This document shows, piece after piece, positions 1 through 4,706 of a DNA stretch of 5,096 bases (positions are counted from its first letter, which is position 1; each line of letters opens with the position of its first letter). Under the pieces are notes generated by a model. The model made no database searches. It was not told the origin of the DNA and worked only from the letters and a program-made list of their open reading frames with translations. The DNA comes from Pseudomonadota bacterium (GTDB lineage: Bacteria; Pseudomonadota; Gammaproteobacteria; Burkholderiales; Burkholderiaceae_B). The stretch covers positions 1 to 5,096 of the forward strand of contig JAEZBO010000047.1 of NCBI GenBank assembly GCA_023427085.1, read 5' to 3'. A program made the translations under genes and the position numbers.

Positions 1-394
1 CCTTGTCGGCGCCCTTGCCCGGCCGGATGCCCAGCAGCACCTCGAGCGGCGAGCCTTCGGGGCTGGCCGTCGTCGCCGCCATGCCATCGGCGAACGAACG
101 CAGCGTCGCGATGGTGGCGCGCTGCACTTCCAGGCCCTGGATCGTGCTGCTGAGCAGCGACAGGTTCAGCTGCAGCCAGTTTTCGACGGTGCGCAGGTCG
201 GCGATGCGGCGCTCGAGGTCTTCGAGGTTCATCGGCGGCGTCATCGGCATGCTCTGTGCCAGGCCGCCCGCGCCAGCCAGGCTGGACCAGGCCTGGCGCA
301 TCATCTCCATGCTGGCCAGCAGCGGATTGCCGGCCAGCTCGGAGCCTTGTCCCATGCCGGGCAGGACGAAGGGGTTGTTGCTTGCGGTGCTCAT
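1..394 (-). CDS. phaM: PhaM-family polyhydroxyalkanoate granule regulatory protein, N-terminal part (cut by left window edge)
   Basis: 131 codons are visible from the ATG at 394 and the frame is still open at base 1, so the C-terminus is missing. The protein begins MSTASNNPFVLPGMG. Residues 24-52 are Met-rich (NPLLASMEMMRQAW). A conserved helical block follows at about 56-100, including NLEDLERRIADLRTVENWL and LEVQRATIATL. This block resembles the conserved core of Ralstonia eutropha PhaM and related Burkholderiales proteins. In that family, PhaM binds PHA synthase PhaC and DNA, activates the synthase, and attaches PHA granules to the nucleoid. The lysine/alanine-rich DNA-binding tail would lie outside the window. 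The visible part has no signal peptide or membrane segment, consistent with a cytoplasmic, granule-associated protein. It lies 28 bases downstream of the glycine-zipper gene on the same strand. The start has only a weak purine stretch (GGGAA) upstream, so co-transcription with its neighbour is plausible. The family call is from remembered resemblance. Confidence 0.78.
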   Translation of the reverse strand, partial: MSTASNNPFVLPGMGQGSELAGNPLLASMEMMRQAWSSLAGAGGLAQSMPMTPPMNLEDLERRIADLRTVENWLQLNLSLLSSTIQGLEVQRATIATLRSFADGMAATTASPEGSPLEVLLGIRPGKGADK

Positions 395-422
395 GCTTGG
401 GTTCCCAGGTCAGACCGGGCCG

Positions 423-1025
423 CTATCGCAGCACCACCCGGCCGTTGTCGTCGATCCGGACGTGGTCGCCCGAAGCCAGCATGAAGGGCTCCTGGCTGGT
501 GAAGGTGCGCAGCGACCCGTCGCTCATGCGGACCTTCATCTCGTGGCGCGTCACGGTTTGTTGCCCAGAGATATTACGCTCGATTTCACGACCGGCCAAA
601 GCGCCGCCCAGGCCGCCGGCGATGGTCAGCGCGGTCTTGCCGCTGCCGCCGCCGAACTGGTTGCCGACCACGCCGCCGATCACGCCGCCGGCGACCGTGC
701 CGACCAGGCCGTTGCTCTTGGGGCCGGTCGCCACCTGGATCTGCCGCACGCTCTCGATGGTGCCGCAGCGCGCGCAGTCGGCGGCGGCGGGCTTGGCCGG
801 CGCCGGCTTGGCCGGTGTGGCTGCCGGCTTGGCTGGCGGCGCGACGGCGGCGACCGGTTCGGTGGCGGGCGCCTGCTGCGCCTGCGAGCCGGGCAGCCAG
901 CCGGCGAAGGCGGCGATGCCCACCGCCGACAGCGCGATCACGGCGACGGCCGCGGCCGCGACCAGCGGATGGATGGACGGCGAGGACGAACGCTCGCGGT
1001 GCTCGGTGGCCGGAATGATCTTCAT
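423..1025 (-). CDS. Glycine-zipper 2TM-domain membrane protein
   Basis: A 200-residue protein. Residues 1-19 are polar and charged, about 21-43 form one hydrophobic helix (LVAAAAVAVIALSAVGIAAF), and 50-83 are an Ala/Pro/Lys linker with repeated AKPA units. A C-A-R-C pair is at 84-87. A glycine-zipper block (GLVGTVAGGVIGGVVGNQFG, then GGLGGALAGREIE) spans about 106-148. The C-terminal tail holds the VRMSDGSLRTFTSQEP stretch, ending in GDHVRIDDNGRVVLR. The zipper plus tail is the layout of the SlyB/RickA-type glycine-zipper 2TM family, which is usually envelope-associated. Here no lipobox is seen, so it is probably anchored in the inner membrane by the N-terminal helix with the zipper domain in the periplasm. 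Its molecular role is unknown. The start is well supported by AGGAG at 1032-1036, six bases from the ATG. The gene is divergent from the DUF3717 gene and is followed after 28 bases by phaM. Confidence 0.85.
   Translation of the reverse strand: MKIIPATEHRERSSSPSIHPLVAAAAVAVIALSAVGIAAFAGWLPGSQAQQAPATEPVAAVAPPAKPAATPAKPAPAKPAAADCARCGTIESVRQIQVATGPKSNGLVGTVAGGVIGGVVGNQFGGGSGKTALTIAGGLGGALAGREIERNISGQQTVTRHEMKVRMSDGSLRTFTSQEPFMLASGDHVRIDDNGRVVLR
790..840 (-). repeat. Degenerate tandem repeat encoding the AKPA-type linker
   Basis: Within the glycine-zipper gene the plus strand shows repeated variants of ggcttggccggc/ggcttggctggc. They encode Pro-Ala-Lys-Pro-Ala units at about residues 64-82. This is a low-complexity periplasmic spacer between the membrane helix and the zipper domain. 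Its copy number may vary between strains. Confidence 0.55.
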
Positions 1026-1031
1026 GTCGTA

Positions 1032-1036
1032 CTCCT
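1032..1036 (-). promoter_or_regulatory. Ribosome binding site of the glycine-zipper gene
   Basis: The minus strand reads AGGAG followed by TACGAC and then ATG. This is a canonical Shine-Dalgarno core at a 6-base spacing and fixes the start at 1025. The large dyad begins only about five bases upstream on the mRNA, so if the dyad folds in the transcript it could affect access to this site. Confidence 0.75.
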
Positions 1037-1041
1037 AGTAT

Positions 1042-1074
1042 CGGACCTCGATGCCTGTATAGCATCGGGGTCCG
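1042..1074. repeat. Inverted repeat, 13-base arms with 7-base loop
   Basis: The left arm cggacctcgatgc (1042-1054) and right arm gcatcggggtccg (1062-1074) are complementary at 12 of 13 positions. The exception, T1048 against G1068, is a wobble pair in plus-strand RNA but an A·C mismatch in minus-strand RNA. The loop is ctgtata. The flanking gtat sequences at 1038-1041 and 1075-1078 extend the fold weakly in plus-strand RNA. No T-tract follows on either side, so a standard intrinsic terminator is unlikely. A DNA operator or a 5'-UTR hairpin of the glycine-zipper mRNA are both possible. Confidence 0.75.
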
Positions 1075-1085
1075 GTATCGGGAGG

Positions 1086-1107
1086 TTGCGAACGTGACCG
1101 TTTGCAA
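1086..1107. repeat. 22-base imperfect palindrome, operator-like
   Basis: The left half ttgcgaacg (1086-1094) and right half cgtttgcaa (1099-1107) flank a central tgac. Eight of nine positions are Watson-Crick complementary, and the ninth (G1090/T1103) is a wobble. The size, with two 9-base half-sites, and the position between divergent genes fit a binding site for a dimeric helix-turn-helix repressor. No regulator is identified in the window and the assignment is an inference. Confidence 0.5.
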
Positions 1108-1142
1108 GCCGCGCGCCGCCTCGGCAGCCGGGCCGGCATTCT

Positions 1143-1148
1143 GGGAGA
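1143..1148 (+). promoter_or_regulatory. Ribosome binding site of the DUF3717 gene
   Basis: GGGAGA lies nine bases (counted from GGAG) before the ATG at 1157. It supports this start over the in-frame GTG at 1094, which would add 21 residues overlapping the dyad region. An out-of-frame ATG at 1149 runs into TGA after three codons. Confidence 0.65.
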
Positions 1149-1156
1149 ATGACCGG

Positions 1157-1381
1157 ATGACAGACATCACCACGCTGGCCGATATCGAGGCCGCCATCAA
1201 CTACTGGCGCCGCCGCCTGCCCTCCGAGGGCGAAGCCCACAAGCTGTGCGCGCAGGCCGCGGCGCTCGCCACGCCCTATGCCGCCATGATCATCACGCAT
1301 CGCCACGAAATCGGCGTGGCCGAGCTCGACGAGGCCGCCCGCGCGGCGCTGGCCGAGGCCGGGCAGGCCACGGCCGCCTGA
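1157..1381 (+). CDS. DUF3717-family small protein of unknown function
   Basis: A 74-residue protein beginning MTDITTLADIEAAINYWR and containing the block LCAQAAALATPYAAMII at about 30-46, then HRHEIGVAELDEAARAAL. The IEAAINYWR...LATPYA pattern is what I recognise as DUF3717, a small family found mainly in Burkholderiales. It appears all-helical and soluble, with no signal peptide, membrane segment or cysteine motif beyond a single Cys31. Its function is unknown. It is preceded by a good ribosome binding site and stands alone on the plus strand, divergent from the glycine-zipper gene and convergent with sco. Its TGA stop sits in the loop of a GC hairpin. The identity is a recollection of the family pattern; the reading frame itself is well supported by the ribosome binding site and by codon third-position GC. 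Confidence 0.82.
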   Translation: MTDITTLADIEAAINYWRRRLPSEGEAHKLCAQAAALATPYAAMIITHRHEIGVAELDEAARAALAEAGQATAA

Positions 1382-1389
1382 GGCGGCCG
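1371..1389. terminator. GC hairpin in the convergent gap (candidate bidirectional transcription end, no T-tract)
   Basis: cggccgcc (1371-1378) and ggcggccg (1382-1389) are perfectly complementary and enclose a 3-base loop, tga, which is the stop codon of the DUF3717 gene. An 8-bp all-GC stem is very stable, and it sits between two convergent genes where a terminator is expected. Neither side has a run of T residues, so it does not meet the usual rule for intrinsic termination. It may only pause polymerase or protect 3' ends. Confidence 0.4.
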
Positions 1390-1407
1390 CGATAGACCCT
1401 CGGCCCG

Positions 1408-2016
1408 TCAGCCCAGGTCGACCAGCGCCTTGATGTCGTGCGTCAGCACGTCGACGCCGGCGGTGTTGTTGAGCAATACGCGCGATTCGCCCTTGGCGTC
1501 CAGCAGGTAGAACGCCGCCGTGTGGTCCATCGAATAATCGCCGTCGGCGCGCGGAGACTTGGCGTAATAGACCTTGAACGAGCTGGCGGTCTGCTTGATC
1601 TGCTCGGCGTTGCCGGTCAGCCCGACGAACCGTTTGTCGAAGGCCCCGACGTATTCACGCAGCACCTCGGGCGTGTCGCGCTCGGGATCGACGGTCACCA
1701 TGATGACCTGCACCTTGTCGGCGTCGGGACCGAGTTTCTGCATCACCTGCGCCATCTCGGCCAGTGCGGTCGGGCAGACGTCGGGGCATTGCGTGAAGCC
1801 GAAGAACACCACCTTGACCTTGCCGTCGTAGTCGGCCAGCGTGCGCGGCTGGCCGGCGGTATCGACCAGCGCCATGTCCTTGCCGAGCTTGGTGCCGGTG
1901 ATGTCGCTGCCCTTGAACTCGGGACCGCTGTTGCCGCAGGCGGCCAGCAGCGGCAGCAGGCTGAGCGCGAGCGCACCGCGCAGCACGCCGCGGCGCAGGG
2001 AAGAACGCAAGGACAT
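1408..2016 (-). CDS. sco1: SCO1/SenC family copper-dependent cytochrome oxidase assembly lipoprotein
   Basis: A 202-residue protein. Residues 1-27 form a lipoprotein signal: RR at 8-9 with RGVLRG following, a hydrophobic stretch, then the lipobox LAAC with Cys27, so it is probably anchored in the membrane facing the periplasm. The thioredoxin-like domain follows. It has the copper-binding FTQCPDVCP motif (Cys77, Cys81), VTVDPERDTP at 107-116, and the distal ligand His165 in MDHTAAFYLLD. All three copper ligands of the SCO family are present and the length is normal. In this family the protein delivers copper to, or reduces the cysteines of, the CuA site in oxidase subunit II. The start at 2016 is supported by GGAG at 2024-2027, seven bases upstream, and by the signal peptide. 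The same frame stays open to 2607 but that extension lies inside ctaB. This is the last gene of the assembly cluster, 56 bases after ctaB. Confidence 0.95.
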   Translation of the reverse strand: MSLRSSLRRGVLRGALALSLLPLLAACGNSGPEFKGSDITGTKLGKDMALVDTAGQPRTLADYDGKVKVVFFGFTQCPDVCPTALAEMAQVMQKLGPDADKVQVIMVTVDPERDTPEVLREYVGAFDKRFVGLTGNAEQIKQTASSFKVYYAKSPRADGDYSMDHTAAFYLLDAKGESRVLLNNTAGVDVLTHDIKALVDLG

Positions 2017-2023
2017 GGCAAGG

Positions 2024-2027
2024 CTCC
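2024..2027 (-). promoter_or_regulatory. Ribosome binding site of sco1
   Basis: The minus strand reads GGAG then CCTTGCC then ATG. It decides the start at 2016, because the reading frame is open far upstream through ctaB. Confidence 0.65.
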
Positions 2028-2072
2028 GTATCAGGTGGGCAGGTTCGACAGGACCGATTGGACCGCGCGGGT

Positions 2073-2963
2073 TCAGATCCGTTGCAGCCAGTGGTCGACC
2101 AGCAGCGCCGAGAACAGCAGCGCCAGGTAGAGGATGGAGAAGCGGAAGGTGCGCCGCGCCAGCTCGTCGCTGTATTCGCGGTACAGCCGCCACGCATAGC
2201 CCAGGAACATGAAGCCCAGCACCAGCGCGGCCGCCAGGTACAGCAGGCCGCTCATGCGCATCGCGTACGGCAGCAGCGTGGTGGCCAGCAGCGCGAAGGT
2301 ATACAGCAGGATCTGCAGCCGCGTGTAGCGTTCGCCGTGCGTGATCGGCAGCATCGGCAGGCCGGCGTTGGCGTAGTCCTGGCTGCGGTACAGCGCCAGC
2401 GCCCAGAAGTGCGGCGGCGTCCAGATGAAGATGATCAGCACCAGCACCCAGGCCTCGGCCGGCACCGCGTTGGCCATCGCGGCCCAGCCCAGCGCTGGCG
2501 GCATCGCGCCCGACAGGCCGCCGATCACGATGTTCTGCGGCGTGCGCGGCTTGAGGATGACGGTATAGATGATCGCGTAGCCGACGAAGGTCGCGAAGGT
2601 CAGCCACATCGTCAGCGGATTGACGCCGTGATACAACACCAGCATGCCGGCGCCGCCCAGCAGCCCCGACAGCACCAGCACCTGGGTCGACGTGATCGTG
2701 CCCTGCGCGGTGGCGCGCCTGGCGGTGCGCGCCATCCGGGCATCGACTTCCTGTTCGATCAGGCAGTTGATCGCGAACGCCGCGGCCGCCAGCAGCCAGA
2801 TCCCCAGCGTGGCGATCAGCACCCGTCCGAGGTCGGGCATGCCCGGCACGGCCAGGAACATGCCGATCACGGCGCAGAAGACGGCCAGTTGCGTCACCCT
2901 CGGCTTGGTCAGCACGATATATTGGCGCAGCAGGCCGGGACGGGAGGCAAGAGCGGTGTTCAT
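2073..2963 (-). CDS. ctaB: Protoheme IX farnesyltransferase (heme O synthase)
   Basis: A 296-residue polytopic inner-membrane protein of the UbiA prenyltransferase superfamily. It transfers a farnesyl group from farnesyl diphosphate to the 2-vinyl group of heme b, giving heme o. Early in the protein is VLTKPRVTQL (17-26). The first polyprenyl-diphosphate/Mg-binding motif is NCLIEQEVDARMARTARR (66-83). Next come YTVILKPRTPQNIVIGGLSG (133-152) and PPHFWALALYRSQDYANAG (183-201), then LPMLPITHGER. All are hallmarks of heme O synthases. About eight or nine hydrophobic segments are visible. The first acidic position of the N-x-x-x-D motif is Glu70 rather than Asp, with Asp74 kept. The ATG at 2963 is nine bases after the ctaA stop and has no clear Shine-Dalgarno sequence, so translational coupling to ctaA is likely. 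The product feeds CtaA directly. Equivalent name: cyoE. Confidence 0.97.
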   Translation of the reverse strand: MNTALASRPGLLRQYIVLTKPRVTQLAVFCAVIGMFLAVPGMPDLGRVLIATLGIWLLAAAAFAINCLIEQEVDARMARTARRATAQGTITSTQVLVLSGLLGGAGMLVLYHGVNPLTMWLTFATFVGYAIIYTVILKPRTPQNIVIGGLSGAMPPALGWAAMANAVPAEAWVLVLIIFIWTPPHFWALALYRSQDYANAGLPMLPITHGERYTRLQILLYTFALLATTLLPYAMRMSGLLYLAAALVLGFMFLGYAWRLYREYSDELARRTFRFSILYLALLFSALLVDHWLQRI

Positions 2964-2972
2964 GGGGCTATT

Positions 2973-4007
2973 TTAAAGCGTCGCGACGGGCGGCTGGGTG
3001 GCGGGCTGCCGGCCAGCGCGGGCCAGCCGCACCACCAGCGTGACGCAGGCCAGCACCAGGCCGGCCGCGCCGCCGTTATGCAGCACCGCGACCAGCAGCG
3101 GCCATTGGAACACGATGGTGCTCAAGCCAGTCAGCAGCTGGGCCGCCAGCAGCGCCAGCACCAGCCTGGCCGGACCGGCCAGCCCCGCGACCGCGCGCAG
3201 CCGCCAGGCCAGCACGCCCAGGTAGGCGAACACCACGAAGGCGAAGTTGCGATGGACCCAGTGGATCGCGGTCAATGCGCTCTGGGAGATCATTTCGCCG
3301 GACGGCAATTCGCCCAGGCCGCGGATCACCGAGAAGCCGCTGGCGAAATCCATCTCCGGCACCCACTGGCCGTGGCAGGTCGGGAAGTCCATGCACGCCA
3401 GAACTGCGTAGTTAGTGCTTACCCACCCGCCCAGCGCGATCTGCACGAACAGCAGCGCCAGGCCGGCAAGCGTCCACGGCAGGAAACGATGCGCCGCGGC
3501 CGAGGCCGGCACGTTCTCGCGCGCCCGTTCGGCCAGCCAGGTCATCAGCGCCAGCAGGCCCATGCCGCCCAGCAGGTGGGCGGTGACCACCGCCGGCATC
3601 AGCTTGTGGGTGACGGTCCAGGCGCCGAAGGCGCCCTGCACGCAGACCGCCACCAGCGTCACCACCGCGAGCCGCGGCGTGTGGGCCAGCTCGCGGCGGT
3701 AGCGCCAGGCGAACCAGACGATCGCGATGATCAGCAGCCCCAGCAGCGAACCGACGTAGCGGTGGATCATCTCGATCCATGCCTTGGACAGCGTCACCGG
3801 CCCGTAGGGCATGGCCTGCGCGGCCTCGCGGATGTCGCCCAGCGCGCCGAAGGGCGTGATCTTGCCGTAGCAGCCGGGCCAGTCCGGACAGCCCAGCCCC
3901 GAGTCGGTCAGCCGCACGAAGGCGCCGAACATGATGAGGTCCAGCGTCAGGAACCACGTGAAGAAGACCAGCTTGCGGTAGCGGGCCCGGATGCGATCGA
4001 TGTCCAT
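2973..4007 (-). CDS. ctaA: Heme A synthase (COX15/CtaA family)
   Basis: A 344-residue, eight-helix inner-membrane protein that oxidises the 8-methyl group of heme o to a formyl group, giving heme a for the aa3 oxidase. Key family residues are visible. The first loop contains RLTDSGLGCPDWPGCYG with Cys40 and Cys46. EMIHR gives Glu79 and His82, TAHLLGG gives His144, IHWVHR gives His249 (and His252), and VLHNGG gives His310. A second cysteine pair, Cys205 and Cys211, lies in LACMDFPTCHGQW. Four heme-ligand histidines and both extracytoplasmic cysteine pairs are therefore intact. The two-fold repeat of four-helix halves is also apparent. The length fits the proteobacterial type. It lies 49 bases after the SCO-like gene and nine bases before ctaB. 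The start has no strong Shine-Dalgarno sequence, but MDIDRIRARYRKLVFF, leading into the first helix, is a sensible N-terminus. Confidence 0.97.
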   Translation of the reverse strand: MDIDRIRARYRKLVFFTWFLTLDLIMFGAFVRLTDSGLGCPDWPGCYGKITPFGALGDIREAAQAMPYGPVTLSKAWIEMIHRYVGSLLGLLIIAIVWFAWRYRRELAHTPRLAVVTLVAVCVQGAFGAWTVTHKLMPAVVTAHLLGGMGLLALMTWLAERARENVPASAAAHRFLPWTLAGLALLFVQIALGGWVSTNYAVLACMDFPTCHGQWVPEMDFASGFSVIRGLGELPSGEMISQSALTAIHWVHRNFAFVVFAYLGVLAWRLRAVAGLAGPARLVLALLAAQLLTGLSTIVFQWPLLVAVLHNGGAAGLVLACVTLVVRLARAGRQPATQPPVATL

Positions 4008-4056
4008 GCTGCGAAAAGTCGTGTCGGTGCCCTGGCGGGCGGTTGCGTGGCGGACC

Positions 4057-4683
4057 TCAGCCTATGCGCGAGTTGTAGACCAGTTTGCTGATGTCCTTGC
4101 GGACCCGCACGGGATCGGCCTGGTCGGGGTACTGCAGGATCAGGTTGCCGTTCGGGTCGATGATCCACATCGGTCCGAGCAGGCCTTCGGCCGCGTGCGG
4201 CGTGCCCTGCACCAGGAACGGCTCGAGCTGCTCGCGGCGGGCGCGCAGCATGACCGTGCCCTTGTAGGCTTCGAGCACCTTTTCAGGCACCGGTTCGTCG
4301 TCCAGGATGAACCACACACGGGTCAGGCGCTCGACGTTCTTGCCCTGGCTGGCGTGGCTGTTGCGCAAGATGAACAGCTTGCGCGCGCAGGCTTCGTCGC
4401 ACTGCGCCACGTCGGACGCCACCAGCAGCCACTCGCCCTTGAGCGAGGACAGTTCGAAGGGCTTGCCGTCGAGCGTCGTCAGCGTCAGCGCGGCGTCGGC
4501 CGGCATCGGCCGCTGCGGCGTCAACAGCTGGCCGTAGTTGGTCGAATCGGCCGGCCACCATTGCGGGTTGAAGTAGACCACGAAAGCGCCGACCACGGGC
4601 GCCAGGCTGACGGCCAGGACGGCCAGCAGGGGCGCGATCGAACGCTTGGGCTGAGTGGGGGCGGCTTGCGGCTGGGAATCCAT
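4057..4683 (-). CDS. Membrane-anchored SCO/thioredoxin-like oxidase-assembly protein lacking the copper histidine
   Basis: A 208-residue protein. The N-terminus is polar, a single membrane helix spans about 16-38, NPQWWPADSTNYGQLL lies at 39-54, and a periplasmic domain of thioredoxin-like pattern follows. That domain has LTTLDGKPFELSSLKGEWLLV (68-88), then Cys95 and Cys99 in AQCDEACARKL, RVWFILDDE (122-130) and GPMWIIDPNGNLIL (170-183). The Cys-x3-Cys spacing and strand order match SCO proteins (compare CPDVC in sco1). At the place of the SCO copper histidine, about eight residues before the IID strand, there is Leu/Gly instead; the nearest His is His163. It may act as a thiol-disulfide partner in CuA or subunit II assembly rather than as a copper chaperone, which is inference. 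Proteins of this kind sit between surf1 and ctaA in related Burkholderiales and are usually annotated as hypothetical transmembrane proteins. It starts 23 bases after surf1. An in-frame extension to 4809 would overlap surf1 and is rejected. Confidence 0.85.
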   Translation of the reverse strand: MDSQPQAAPTQPKRSIAPLLAVLAVSLAPVVGAFVVYFNPQWWPADSTNYGQLLTPQRPMPADAALTLTTLDGKPFELSSLKGEWLLVASDVAQCDEACARKLFILRNSHASQGKNVERLTRVWFILDDEPVPEKVLEAYKGTVMLRARREQLEPFLVQGTPHAAEGLLGPMWIIDPNGNLILQYPDQADPVRVRKDISKLVYNSRIG

Positions 4684-4706
4684 GTTCTGTCTCGGTGAAG
4701 GCTGTT

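Larger units (their letters stand above)
1026..1156. promoter_or_regulatory. Divergent intergenic region with two dyads
   Basis: This 131-base region separates the ATGs of the minus-strand glycine-zipper gene and the plus-strand DUF3717 gene, so both promoters should lie here. It contains two inverted repeats, listed separately. No convincing -35/-10 pair was found on either strand. TTGCAA at 1102-1107, a self-complementary hexamer, and TATACA, read on the minus strand from 1061 to 1056, are only partial matches and are not well spaced. Its role as a promoter region is inferred from gene orientation. Confidence 0.6.

Noticed and set aside
3..1097. A 364-codon open frame on the plus strand, antisense to phaM and the glycine-zipper gene
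   Set aside because: It covers two supported minus-strand genes and their intergenic region. Its composition is Arg/Gly/Ala-rich without domains, so it is a shadow frame.
1094..1156. Longer GTG start for the DUF3717 protein
   Set aside because: It would begin inside the small palindrome with no ribosome binding site. The ATG at 1157 has GGGAGA at a good distance, and the family-like sequence starts there.
2017..2072. Possible promoter or hairpin between ctaB and sco1
   Set aside because: Only short GGACCG-type repeats are present. No convincing -35/-10 pair or stem was found, so the genes are treated as co-transcribed.
1438..2130. A 230-codon open frame on the plus strand, antisense to sco1
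   Set aside because: The SCO motifs on the minus strand (lipobox, CPDVC, DHTAAF) fix the real gene. The plus-strand product shows no family features.
2017..2607. Upstream extension of sco1 by 197 codons in the same frame
   Set aside because: The extension lies inside ctaB in another frame and reads as Arg/Ala/His-rich noise. The lipoprotein signal peptide and the GGAG site place the start at 2016.
2058..4091. A 677-codon open frame on the plus strand, antisense to ctaB and ctaA
   Set aside because: Its product is Gln/Arg/His/Gly-rich low-complexity sequence with no recognisable domain, and two unmistakable heme-synthesis genes occupy the other strand. Long antisense frames of this kind are a common by-product of GC-rich codon third positions.
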